The position numbers and the translations under genes are program-made. A stretch of 64,000 bases of DNA from Liolophura sinensis. Its lineage: Eukaryota; Mollusca; Polyplacophora; Chitonida; Chitonidae. The notes under the pieces are model-generated. The model was given only the letters and a program-made list of their open reading frames with translations, ran no database searches and was not told the origin of the DNA. Positions 47,968 to 59,822 of the stretch are shown here, piece after piece (the stretch's first letter is position 1; each line of letters opens with the position of its first letter). The stretch covers positions 87,588,644 through 87,652,643 of the forward strand of contig NC_088295.1 in NCBI RefSeq assembly GCF_032854445.1, given 5' to 3'.

Positions 47968-48597
47968 TCATTGGCTGACGGAAAACTGGGTCAGGCGCAC
48001 GTGGCCAAAGCGGTATTTTACAAAGAGAAGTGTAAAGAAAAGGACTGCAGACGTTTCAGTGAAAATCAAAAAACAGTTATTGAAAACTGTGCCACCGAAC
48101 AGACTAGCGTAATCTTTACAGGATGAGGACGAAAGAGAAGTAGAGTTTGCTGAGAAAGTTAGCTGATTATCCTTGGGATTCTGCGCGGAAGTTGATGACA
48201 TCGGAGTCGTGAAAACTTCGTTTATGTGCACTTGAACTGACCGGCCAGGGAGTGGAAGCGCGGGAGATGGTTGACTGAAGGCGCGATTGCCCTTAAGTAA
48301 ACTCGACATTTGCTTCTGCTCTACGTGATCTAATTTAGAATCATATTCCTGGATGCTAGCAAGGGATTTGTGTCCGGCGACCTGCATAATTTTATGTGGG
48401 GCGACGCCAGATTTTACAAGGGTTTTGACGGCTGTTTTTCGGACCGAGTGTTTAGTTGTCCGGCCTTTCAATCCAGCAGCCTCGGCTGCCCTCTTCATTA
48501 GCTCTCCCAAATGATCCTCTCCCATTAGAATCGAGTAATACCACACAGCTGCATCAGGTTTGAGGTGACATTCGGAAATCTGCTTGTTGACAAACAA
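47968..48597 (-). pseudogene. Crypton-like tyrosine recombinase, C-terminal catalytic fragment
   Basis: The 209-residue frame contains TKHSVRKTAVKTL, VAGHKSLASIQEYD and EQKQMSSLL. These are the tyrosine recombinase box II pieces: H-x-x-R, G-H and the Tyr nucleophile in QEYD. The style is that of metazoan Cryptons and derived DUF3504 proteins. A downstream FGGTVFNNC resembles the F-x-NC-x-F tail common in that group. The frame stays open upstream to about 48672, where a stop occurs, so the N-terminal DNA-binding part and first catalytic Arg are missing. It lies within an intron of the receptor gene, on the same strand. It could be an exon of a spliced Crypton, but no partner exon was found. 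Confidence 0.65.
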
Positions 48598-49453
48598 AAA
48601 GTAGTCCGTACGTCTGACGTCACAGTTACAACTGTCCAGTATATTAAAAATATTAGACAGTTGTGTTTACTACATAATATAGTAGGCGCTGGACACTTAA
48701 GTGTATAATAAATACATTTATAATCCGGAAAGTTAGCTTTAATCTCGGATAAAAACTTATAAACTACATGTATAAGAGTGACTTGATGTCATGTGTTTAC
48801 GTAGATACATGTTACTTTAGTTTTCAGGGAAAACCGATGTAGGGGTGTAGACACAAAAAAACACCATATACAATCGTCGAAATTAGAGAAACATTAAACA
48901 CCGATCACTGATTAGTGTAGTCAAACAACACGGCATACCTATTTTCTTTTTTCACAAGATTCCACATAAGATGGGCAAATGAGTAAATAAAATTAACACT
49001 GTTAAAATTTAGAAATACGTTTGATTTAAAATATTAGGGATTTTAGGACGGCCATGTTTCATTTATGCAAATTAGGCTGTGCTCCACTTCTTAGATTTTG
49101 GTAGACCTTTAACAAGTCATTCTGGATATCTCTGAGAGATATGCCTCCAAAACAAATTCTTTTGCAGTTTGTGGTCAGCTAAGCCAATTTTCGTTTTATC
49201 TTGGCTGGACTAGTTGACAGACAAGACAGATATTCTGTGAAAGATAATTATTTGTGCTATTCTAAAATAGCAACAAAAATTCCGTTGGGTTTTGGCAGCT
49301 GATCGATCTTTTGACAAAAAATATCCGTTATAGGCTCATTTCAAAGCACTGTGCGGCCTGAGACATTCCGCGTGTGTCAACCTACAGTTTTCACATTACA
49401 TTGGCTGGTGTCATTTAGAAAGTGGTTTTTAGGAAAAAGATTTTATAATCGTA

Positions 49454-49594
49454 TTTTCCAGCAACCTGCGGATGGTCGTGGGTTTCCCCCGGGCTCTGCC
49501 CGGTTTCCACCCGCCATAATGCTGACCGCCGTCGTATAAGTGAAATATTTTTGATTACGGCGTAAAACACCAATCAAATAAATAAATAAGTAAA
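49454..49594 (+). mobile_element. SINE family 1, 5'-truncated, with 11-base target duplication
   Basis: It begins at TTTTCCAGCAACCTGCGGAT, with the head missing, and ends in an AAATAAATAAATAAG tail. TTATAATCGTA flanks both sides (49443-49453 and 49595-49605), evidence of target-primed integration on the plus strand. Confidence 0.85.
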
Positions 49595-49609
49595 TTATAA
49601 TCGTAATTA

Positions 49610-51190
49610 GGATCGCACTTTCTGGACTTAGCACAGATTCTGGCGTTGAAAAGCGACTAGTCCTGGGAGCCGTTCCGTTTCGGAGCCATAGAAGTGATGT
49701 TTAACATTCAGCTACTCTTCTTTCTGTTGGGAACCTGTTAATTGAATGGTCTAAACTGTTGGCATGTATTGTTAGCCAGGTGTCTGAATTTGTAATCGCT
49801 GAATCCAAAACCCGATTTTTGCATCAGCCAAGTTTAGTCTTTTTCAACTGTCTGTAAAATCAGCCATATCCGCTACCACAATTGTCTTCAGTCAGCGACA
49901 AGCTCTACACATGAATATGTTTGAAGTTCATAACCTTTCTAGGAAAATGAAGCTAGAACACTTTCTTTTATTCGTAACGTTAAAGTCCATAAGCTTAGTT
50001 TCGATGGCATAAATCAATTGCCGCGGATGACGTTACAATTAATAAAAAAACCAGTAGCATGATGGGTATTGGGCGGAGTTCAACCCTGTTTCTGACACTG
50101 CCACATTTGAAATCGTTTGCACGTTTTAATATAATATAACATTAATAACTGAATTTTACTTTATGTCTTGTAGTATGTGATCTCACGACAGTATAGTTTT
50201 AGAGATGGATATTAGGAAATTAAAGGGATCTACTTATTCGCACAGACAGTAGTGTAGGCTGTGTTATTGCATGGAGTTTGTTCAAACCGCTTTTTTATGC
50301 AACCATTGTAAAACAAATTACTCTCCACGCTTATTGTCCAGCATGCAACTTGTTTTTTAAAAATTATGACGTCACCTGAGGCAATGAGTTCTTGGTGTCG
50401 AAACTGAGCTTATGGACTTTAATATTATGAGCTGAAAAAAGTGTTCTGACTGCAATTTCTTTGTAATAATATGGACGTTCAACATGTCAATGTGTAGAGC
50501 TCTGGTTGTTACGTGACACTGGCTAAAGGCAATTTTGGTAGCGAGTATAACTGATTTTACAGGCACCTGAATCGAGATCGCGACTTATCTCTCATCGACA
50601 TGTTGGCGATGTTCCTCATTACATATGAACTGCATGATAATGTTTCGTTATCATGCACGTGCAATTCGCCGATGACACAATCTTTACACATAAGGGGCCT
50701 AGAATGGAACATATTCACAGCTGCACACCGCCTGTAAACAAACCGTATATCATATGCATGTTGACACGTGGGCAGTATATAAGACATTTCAGCTATGTAT
50801 CTTACCTTATCTGATTTCATGCAATGAGTAATATACCTAAACATGGAGCATTACACGCACACATATAACGGTGTATATAAACCATTTCTGTATATGTGTA
50901 CGTGTAGAAATGTAGTCACCTCACCCACACATACTCTGTTAACTCTGTTCCATCTGTAACACGTGAAAAACTCTTTCCAGCATGTGAATGACACTGGTCA
51001 ATTCTGACACAGCCTTAAACCACACAGAACCTGGTTGCACTCATTTATGTCTCAAACATACAAGACATTCATTGTAACCATTAACATACAATCTGAAAGC
51101 CGCCACAGTAGTTTCTGTTAACCAGTTATTATATGGCTAAATTAGACCTCTGCCCGAAACAGCACCATTATCTTAGCGGTTAAACATCAG
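49610..51190. repeat. duplication block III, left part
   Basis: 49610-50560 repeats at 58015-59040 and 50580-50700 at 59285-59400. 50740-51190 matches 31250-31640, 41740-42130 and 59510-59970. No intact coding sequence is inside. A dead type C exon lies at 50925-51048. Confidence 0.8.
50925..51048 (-). pseudogene. dead EGF-like exon, type C, copy 3
   Basis: Same origin as the copies at 31435 and 41907. The acceptor region reads GAC with a 2-base loss in the ATATAAATGAG start, and the cysteine pattern is broken. Confidence 0.7.
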
Positions 51191-51403
51191 GTCCTCTATC
51201 AAAAGTTGAACACCACCCCCAAAAGCGTAAGAGGGAAGTGGGTGGGAAGGGGGGGGGGGGGGTGGAGTAATGATTTTCTTGCATGTATGCACGTGCGTCC
51301 ACGTAACAGTCTAAGGGAAATATCGAAGACAATCATTTCCTCGTTATTTCTATATTGGAGTCAACCATTTCTACATCTACGTGCAGGAGTCTAGCCAACT
51401 CAC

Positions 51404-51529
51404 CCACACACGCTGCGTTAAAACCGTTCCGTCTGTATCCCGTGACACATTGGTACAGACATGTGAATGACCCCACAGAATTCTGACACACCCTTAAGCC
51501 ACATGGGCCCTCATCGCACTCGTTTATAT
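51404..51529 (-). CDS. EGF-like exon E of receptor
   Basis: 126 bases, phase 1-1, acceptor CATTTCAG, donor GG|GTGAGT. It encodes DINEC, CGLR-x-CQN, the hydroxylation motif C-Q-N-SVGS-F-T-C, then C-VTGYRRNGFNAAC: six cysteines, with C4-x3-C5 rather than the x1 of exons A' to B'. This spacing (CLYQC-xxGY) occurs in EGF domains of fibulin/uromodulin-like and related proteins. It is the live relative of the five dead type C exons. Confidence 0.82.
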
Positions 51530-52854
51530 CTGAAATGATGAAACATACAGATCATTCACTGTAATATACCATACAACCTACAAAGCCGCAGTAGCAATCT
51601 CTATATATAACCCATAATTATTTCGGCAAATCAGACATCTGACCCTAACAATACTTGCGTGCACTTTTAAATTTTCTAAAAAATTTGGATACTTGTATCC
51701 ATTCTTGCTTCATAGATAACACATTATCTCGGTCATGAGTACATTTACTTTCAGTAACAAAAATCGGCAATACATGCAGATACAGTAAAAATGTTATGAT
51801 TAGTCTGAGATATCACAAAAAATACTAAGGAGATAAATGTTTTATACTTCACATCCAAAGTCCTCCTCTTATATCTCAAACGTTTGCTGTTAAAAATTAC
51901 TAGTGTTTTTCACAAATAAATCAATCAATATCGGTTGGAATTTTTTCATCGATTATATAAATTTAAGCAATTCAGTAACGTTTAACAGGTTCTGCTGCAG
52001 ATCTGAGACAGAAAAAAGCCACACTGGCTAACCAGATAAAACAGATAACACGTACAAAGCCGAGACTGATATTTTGTGATAAGTAATTATTTGGTTTATT
52101 CTAAAATAAAAGAAAAACTTTCAGTAGGATTTGGGCTGATCGATGCTTTGCCAAAACTCACCGTTTTCAGCATCACACTATTAAAAGGGCGATTGACAAC
52201 TTGTTTGGGAGTCTCAACAATAATTGTGTTTAATAATGATCACAACGAACTATAAGTAATTATGGTGAAAAAAAGATGATCTGAATTATCAAAATAACCT
52301 ACCGAGTCTACCGTATGCCCTTGCTAGCAAAGAAGTTATTTGAAAATGGCGTTTTTAGAAATTTGGTTACTGTCCGAGTGGGTGCGCCAGTTATATTTGT
52401 GTCAATTACGACGTTATGGTCTTTTTTGTTACCGCATAATGAAGTGATATCAGTTCAGAAATGCTTTAAAATCACGGAAAACCAGTTTTCGTTACGTACA
52501 GCTTTCACACTTTGAGGACAACAGGCAACAGGGTCGAGTACCAGGTTTGTGAAAGTAAAGATTCAGACCGGTTAATGAGGAAGCTAGGAAGCTAAGCTGG
52601 GAGTATGGCCGACCGATCCCAGGCCGATCTCCTAGTGCTGAGCGCTATTGTTAGTGTTCTATGGCGCCGGCGGAAATCCCCGACCACCTGCAGATTCCGA
52701 CATGAATAAACATGAAAGTGCGTTTACCCACTATCAGTTTTTAAAGTTATTTAAAATTTATATTTATTTATTCATTTATATGGCAAACAAACATACAAGA
52801 CATTCATTGTAACCATTAACATACAACCTAAAAGCCGCCACAGTAGTTTTATTT
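51530..52854. other. intron, no gene seen
   Basis: AT-rich; a G-run lies at 51250-51261 left of the exon. Parts resemble 46980-47290. 52620-52850 resembles 61410-61700. A 66-residue frame at 52315 has no supporting feature. Confidence 0.5.
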
Positions 52855-52859
52855 ATTTC

Positions 52860-52995
52860 ATTTATTTGATTGGTGTTTTACGCCGTACTCAAGAATATTT
52901 CACTTATACGACGTCGACCAACATAATGGCGGCCGGAAGCCGGGCAGGGCCCGGGGGAAACCCACGACCATCCGCAGGTTGCTGCAGGACCTTCC
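52860..52995 (-). mobile_element. SINE family 1, 5'-truncated (block III copy of shared insertion)
   Basis: TTTATTTGATTGGTGTTTTACGCC through CATCCGCAGGTTGCTGCAGG. It sits at exactly the same position as the SINE at 61703-61842, between CCACAGTAGTT and a decayed repeat of it (GCAGCAGTTA). Confidence 0.8.
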
Positions 52996-52999
52996 CCCC

Positions 53000-55680
53000 G
53001 CAGCAGTTACTGTCAAACCAATTATTATATGAGAAAATTAGACCTCTGCTCGAAACAATACCTTATCTTAGCGGCTAAGCATGTTATCTGCGAACACTGG
53101 AACCCCAGTGTTTCTGGCAGAGGCCATCCAAAAATGGCGAGACACAATATGGGCGTCTCAAGTCTGTGTGTGAATGTGTGTGATTTGTCTGAAACAATCA
53201 AACGTTTATAATCCATCAAGATATTTACATATGTTTAGTTTGTTTGAAATTCATGTTTCCATGTATATTACTTTGACACTATGGAGAATATTGTCGACAA
53301 TATTTTATCACGGGTAATCAAGGTATCAAGGTAACCCCTCTAGAGCCTCTCACACTGGTTTCCCAGGCCCTAATCCTTCATCTACACCGTTACAATAGTG
53401 TGAGACTTCAACGCATTTCAAAAGTGTTGTAAATTGTAGTAAAGCTGTTGCAATCAATTGCATTTCATGTCAACTTTATAATCCTGCCATTTGTTTACAA
53501 AGTTCCCAGCACGTGTGAAATGCTGTATGGCCCAAGGTGACCTGCAGGGAACATGTAATTTCTGTCGCCATGTGAGACTGCCCTGAACAGATGGCAGTAC
53601 ACGCACTATACCTCGTCTCTCACACAGTTTGGAGCTGGCGATTAGTGTTGAATGATTAGTGCCTTCTCCCCGCCGAAACACAAAACACAGTCTCTTTGCA
53701 TTATTAGGCTTCATGTAGGTAATGGTTGAGAAGCTAAGCCGGATAACCGGATGGTTTGGAAGCTAATCCGGTGTCAGGTTAGCGAGAGTGATGTTCGAAG
53801 ACTTCCCGACCAGTCACACCTTTATTTTTATTTATGAATTATAATGAAGAAAGAATCAAGCGGCAGTTGTTACAAACCTGTAAATTCCAAAACTGTCTCA
53901 AATCATGATCCTGTCAAACAAGCAAGCTAATGACTGCTTCTCTGATTGTCTTAAGCTTACTAACTACATTACATTATACGGGGGGAAAGTGTTGTCCGTT
54001 TACAGACCCAGAAATAGATGTAACAATTAAATCATTAAATGCTTTTCACTCATAAAGATCTGACTGACAAGTATGTGTTGTCAAGCTCGCTTAAAATGCA
54101 GTGAACTGTTTTGCAAGCATCACGCACCTGTTGTTTCGTAACAAGGTAGTCCAGACAGTTTCAGTTCTCGTTTTCATAAATGGCGATCATAAACCCAACG
54201 TCCATCGGTCGAACACTGTCTTCGCATGTGTGGAACTGAACACCTTCACACTATACCCATTAGCAGCTTCATATTACAACATATTTTAAACATTGTTTTT
54301 GTGCAAGGCTATTTCCATTCCATGTCATTTCTGGGAGCGACATGTATTTGTATTTATGCATCATAAATGAATGGATGATATTTATATGGGAGGTATATAA
54401 AGGTATATATAACCATTTAGGGTGTAAAGTCTCTTTTCGCTGAGAGTCTGCCATTTTTGGTGTGCAGACGTATGCTTCGTATCAAAATGGTGGAAACTGT
54501 CTAACTATTGGGCAGCTATGAGTTTTAATTTTGAAGGTTTGAAACTCTGGGCGAGAGGACATCAGAGTATAGGTGGTGATGACGCTGTGAGTGACGTCCG
54601 CTTGGTGTTGCTGCGATTTAATTCAGGCCTACAACGTTTCCATGGGTTAGATGTTATATTACATATTATAGGGCTGAATGTTACATTTGTTATATATTTA
54701 TTTAACTGACTGTTGCATAACTACGTGCTCAAGAATTTTTCAGAAAGTTACATTTGTGGCACATCCATTGTCACAGCATCTACAGTGTCGAATGCAAAAG
54801 AAAAGATATTTCAGTGTAACTGAAGCCGGCTACAATTTTCCGATTGTATGACCTGTGCGTCGCTTCAGTGCATGCTTGGAGGTTTGCAAGTCGCATGCTA
54901 GTCATATAACTGGAAAAGAAGAGTAAAACAGAACTGGAAAAAGAAGTAGCCTTACGAATGTGTCAGTACCTTTGACTTACACTTTTGACTTACACTGAAC
55001 ACCTTCACACTATACCCATTAGCAGCTTCATATTACAACAAATTTTAAACATTGTATTTGTGCAAGGCTATTTCCATTCCATGTCATTTTCTGGGAGCGC
55101 ACAACCACGTGTACGTAAATGTCTTATATGTAACTGACAGAGTACAAAATTCAACATTAACCAATTAGATGAACTTATTTTGATTGGCCCGCTCCTTGTA
55201 ATAATGAGTCGTTACTATTGCGAAATTTCTCGCCAAATCTATACTAGCAGACAGGAGTTTTCACTTGACACACTTTCACGTGAACAGTGATGAGTCTGCG
55301 CATTTTCTGGAGACTTTGCTTTTGACTCTGGTACAAAATCATTTAGATCCATTTTGAGTGGAGCCATCTTGTGTACATAGAGTCATGCAAATGTAACACA
55401 GTGATATTCACGACACATTTAATCCATTTACCGCGCTAAGAATTGAAAATAATTACCAAAACAACACGTGGTCCGATTAGTCTCTGCAGTGATTGACGGG
55501 CCCCACAAACAATGTTGGAACTTCAAAGGCTATATCCAGAGCTGTGCAAAGTTGCGATTTGCATATCAATACAACTCGGCTGTTTATATTTGATTACCAT
55601 TAGACAGTTCTAAACTGACACTCACCGAAATTTACACAGACTGAATGCTATTGTTAGATTATCAGAGCCTACATTTGTAA
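53000..55680. repeat. duplication block III, right part
   Basis: It matches 31640-34370 (without the LTR), 42110-43970 and 61850-63570. It is interrupted by a private 660-base insert (54339-54998) flanked by a 105-base direct repeat. No coding sequence is recognised. Confidence 0.8.
54234..55103. repeat. 105-base direct repeat flanking a 660-base insert
   Basis: 54234-54338 (ACACCTTCACACTATACCCA onward to TTCTGGGAGCG) is repeated almost exactly at 54999-55103. Block IV has it once (62876-62983). The insert between them (54339-54998) is related to 60780-61140 elsewhere in block IV. A plus frame at 54518-54709 lies inside it with no known match. Confidence 0.75.
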
Positions 55681-55996
55681 ATACACTGGAGAAGGCATTC
55701 TTATGGATGTACAACTTCTTGGTTTATTTAACACAACGTTTCGATGCAGTTACTAGCATCGTTATCAAGTGAATGACATCAAAATTACTACTGCGCTTAT
55801 ATATAGCAAGAGATGCAAATGTCAACAGATAAAACAAAAAGAGGAGGGTAAACAGTGCTCAGGGGATTAAGGTGTCCTGGGGTGGGTGTTGGCGTACTGA
55901 CTAGGCTCGGTGGGGTTCCTGAGCGGTTTGGAGGATTAGCAGATCATAAGCTGAGGGGAGGTAGATGCCGTGATCTCTGTTCAGGCTGGGCTTTAA
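55679..55996 (-). mobile_element. retroelement 3' fragment with hammerhead-like core (possible Penelope-like)
   Basis: On the minus strand the segment reads ACTTGATAA, then CGATGC-loop-GCATCG, then AAACGTTG, and further AATAAACCAAGAAGTTGTAC. The 6-base perfect stem followed by GAAAC is reminiscent of the stem II core of hammerhead ribozymes found in Penelope-like elements, though the usual CUGAUGA is imperfect. The insert replaces about 750 bases present in block II (43973-44725). The family name is a guess. Confidence 0.35.
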
Positions 55997-56405
55997 GAAT
56001 TACGGTACCCATCAGAACTGTCATCATAACAGAGGTAGTTAACTCACTCAAACACTCCCCGTTAGTCAGCGTCATCAGTGTAAACCCTACAGGACACTCA
56101 TCACTACATTGGTAGATAGCTCACCCACACACTCTGTGTTAGTCAGTGTTATCAGTGTATACCCATCAGTACAGTCATCACTACAGTGGCAAGTAACTCT
56201 CCCGCACACTCCCCGTTAGTCACCGTATACCCGTCAGGACAGTTTTGACTTCATCGATAGATAACTCACCACTCACTCACCGTTAGCCCGTGTATGTCCA
56301 TCAGTACACTTGTAACTAATAGCGGTAAATAACTCATCCACACCACCCCCGATAGTCAGTGTAATCAGTGTATACCCACCAGGACAGTGTTTGGTTGAGT
56401 TATCT
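55990..56405. repeat. exon-derived minisatellite, second array
   Basis: Six units of the array at 44735-45200 in the same order, with one unit fewer and partial loss of the donor in some units. It is a duplicate of that array. Confidence 0.75.
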
Positions 56406-56696
56406 ACCCATGTAGTTACGATTCTTCATAAGGTATTCTATTAATTTTTCCCTTGTTTCAGATATCATATAATTCGTCGATAATACAATCGTTTCATTGG
56501 CTCACAACAGCCCACGTTAGTTAGCAGGGTTCTTAAACCCGATAACTTAGAATCTTTAATCATCAATGATTTTGAAGTCATCAATTATCACTCAATAATA
56601 AAAAGTATGGAATGTGTATATTTCGTTCAAAAAGATATAGAAAGGTCTATACATGTTCCATTATCCTTAGCCCACATAGCTCACATCCTGTGTGGA

Positions 56697-57032
56697 GTGA
56701 GTGAGTGCTTATGGCTTAACGTCGTATTTAACATTCAGTCATATGACAAGGGAGTCCTTAGAGTGCATGTATCTGCAATGTGCCTCCATGTTGCAGGACA
56801 CTTTCCACTTCACTGAGGCGACTTACTGAAGGCAAGTAAGTCCACCCACCCGAGTCATTACACTGATATGGGTCAACGAGTCGTTGCACTAACCACTTAA
56901 GGCTGAACGCCAAGCGAGAAAGCTACAACTTCCCGTTTTAAGGTCTTAGGTGTGTCCGACCCAGGGTTGACCCTGACCTTCTACTGCCCCTGAATTGGAC
57001 GGTCTACCAACACAGCCATCGTAGCCGGTAAT
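56697..57032 (-). mobile_element. SINE family 3, near complete (duplicate of 46295-46610)
   Basis: Same element in the same flanking context as 46295-46610. The tRNA-like end reads CCGGCTACGATGGCTGTGTT on the minus strand. A few differences include the CATGTTGCAGGACA variant. Confidence 0.75.
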
Positions 57033-57831
57033 TACTGTATGGGATAACTCATCTATTATGCCTTTTCAAGCTATCCAAAGCGCACTTTCCACACCATCAC
57101 TTTCTCTAGTAAGAGGATACAATGTACTCTAATTCTTTAAATGTTACATCGCTTCTATCAGACATTTATATATATCGGACCACCAGTTTTCTTGACACAT
57201 TTCATAAGGCAGCCCACATGCATGTATTATAGATATTCTGTTCAAACGGTCTCTTTATATCCTTCACATAGAACTGACGTGTCACTGCATGCGATTGAAC
57301 TTAAGTGATCGCATCAAATGATGTAGATAGTCCTCCGAAGTCAGAGCCTGCTGTTCTAAATTTGTTCTCAAACCCTTGCTACAGTCTGACTGAATAGAAA
57401 AAACTATTACCACAGACAGCCCGCCTATAAATAAACTGAACATCGTATCTTATTGCACAGTTTGTCACAAGGGCAGCAATTTGCGAATATCGCCTATGTA
57501 TAATGTTATATCTCATTTCACACATTTGTGTATCATGGCTAAACATAAGGTGTTATGAATGCTCTGTGGGTAACTGTGTTCCATGCACCCCGAAATACTC
57601 CTGCATGAATTATTGCTATACTGAAGAATTATGCAGCGTTAAAGAGACATGAATTGATAAAGAGTAAAAAATGTCTCTAGGCACGTGCAACCTGGATATA
57701 TGTAACACTGCAAGGAAAACTTAACAGTAAGCTATTTCTGTGTAGGAGTCAACCATTTCTATGTAGGAGTCATATTTTTCTATGTCGGAGTCAATCATGT
57801 TAATATACCTGTGGGAATGTAGCCAACTCAC

Positions 57832-57963
57832 CGACACACGCTAAGTTACCACTGTTCCATCTGTATGTGTAACCCGTGATACACTCAGACAGACATCTGT
57901 ATGACCCTGGAGTATTCTGACACTTTCTGAGGCCACACGGATGCTGCTCGCACTCATCTATAT
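57832..57963 (-). CDS. EGF-like exon E' of receptor (most upstream seen)
   Basis: 132 bases, phase 1-1, acceptor TGTTTCAG, donor CG|GTGAGT. It encodes DIDEC (a perfect calcium motif), CGLRKC, the hydroxylation motif C-Q-N-TPGS-Y-R-C, then C-ITGYTYRWNSGNLAC: six cysteines with the same C4-x3-C5 spacing as exon E and a two-residue-longer last loop. The phase 1 acceptor shows more coding exons must lie upstream, beyond base 64000, including the signal peptide. Confidence 0.82.
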
Positions 57964-59698
57964 CTGAAACAACGTAACATACAGGACATTAATTGTAATG
58001 GGTAAACCTACAGCCTGGTAATTAAGATTGCACTTTCTGGACTTTTTCTCAGATTCCGGTGGTGAAAAGCGACCAGCTCTGGGATCCGTTCCGGAGCCAT
58101 AGAGGGGACGTTTAACAGTCAGCTACTCTTCTCTGTGTTGGGGGCCTGTTGGCTGTATGGTCTAGACTGTTGGCATGTATTGCTAGCCAAGTGTCTGTAT
58201 TTGTGATCGCTGATCCCAAACCCCGATTTTGTATCAGCCAAGTATAGTCTATTTCTCTTAGAGTCGCTTATATTCATCTGTCTGTAAAATCAGCTATACT
58301 CGCTACCAAGATTGCCTTCAGTCAGTGACACGTAGCAACATGGATATGCTTGAAGTTCATACTCTTGCTAGGAAGGCGAAATTAGAGCACTTTGTCTGAT
58401 CCATAACGTTAAAGTCCATAAGCTTAGTTTCGATGGCATGAATCAATTGCTGCGGATGACGTTATAATTATTAAAACCAGTAGCATGCTGGGTATTAGGC
58501 GGAGTTCAACTTGTTTTGAATGAGGATGACACCAGTTACCTGAACTCCTGTCGACTCCGAGCAAACCCTGTTTCTGACACTGCCATATTTGGAATCGTTA
58601 ATTTTAATATAATATAAGATAAATTTAATAAAAGAATTTTACCTTATCTCTTGTAGTATATGATCTCACGGCAGTATAGTTTTAGAGATGGATATTAGGA
58701 AATTAGCGAACTACTTATTCGCACAGACAGTAGTGTAGGATGTGCTATTGCACGGAGTTTGTTCTGACCACTTCTTGGTGTGGTCATTGTAAAATAAATT
58801 ACTCCCATCCCCATTTCCCAGCATGCAACTTGTTTTTGAATACTTATGACGTCACCCGAGTCAAAGAATTATTGGTGTCGAAAGTAAGCTTATCGAGTTT
58901 AACAATATGAATTAAAAAAAATTATTCTCGGTGCAATTTCTTTTTAATAACACGGACGTCCAACGTATCAATGTGTAGAGCTCGTGTTGTTACGTGACAC
59001 TGGCTAAAGGCAATTTTGGAAGTGAGTATGATTGATTTTACCTGAATATAGGCGACACTCTAAAAGAAATATACCATAGTAGTAGAATCTGTGCTATTTA
59101 AAGACAGCGTAAAATCATATAACTGCCACAATGATTAACATCAACCAGATTGGGATCAGAACATGCCATTCTACAACACAGGCTTTACAATACTTGAGCT
59201 ATGCGACAATTTCGTCACCCTAAAAGAGACTGGGGAATTTCGTAAACCTTTTGTTCTGGACTGGGGTAATCCGAAGCGTCCTCATCGAGAATTATGTCTC
59301 ATTGCCATGTTGGCGATGTTCCTCATTACATAGGAATTGCATGGAAATGTTTCCTATTTACTATATCATGCACGTACTATTCGCCGATGACACAATCCTT
59401 ACAATCCTTGCTCTCTCAAATCAAGGCCTGCTGTCCTAAATCCGTTTTTAATTCCCAGTTAAAGTCTGAATTGGTCAGAAAAAATACCATTAGGCACACC
59501 GCCAGTAGACAAACCAAATACCACGGGCTTGTTGTCACCTGGGCGGCAAAAAAGAAATTTCAGCTATGTATCATACCTTATCTTATTTCATGCAATGAAT
59601 AAAATACCTAAACATGGAGCATTACACGCACACATATAACAGTGTATATAAACCATTTCTATAATATATGTGTACGTGTAGAAATGTAGCCACCTCAC

Positions 59699-59822
59699 CC
59701 ACATATACTTTGGTAACTCTGTTCCATCTGTAACCCGTCAAAGACTCTTTCCAGCATGTGAATGACCCTGGAGAATTCTAACACAGCCTTAAACCACACA
59801 AAACCTGGTTGCACTGGTTTAT
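59699..59822 (-). pseudogene. dead EGF-like exon, type C, copy 4
   Basis: It keeps a GTGAGG donor but has the AC acceptor, the 2-base loss shared with copy 3, and CLVCLR-like remnants in the wrong frame. The open frame overlapping it is a shifted reading. Confidence 0.65.
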
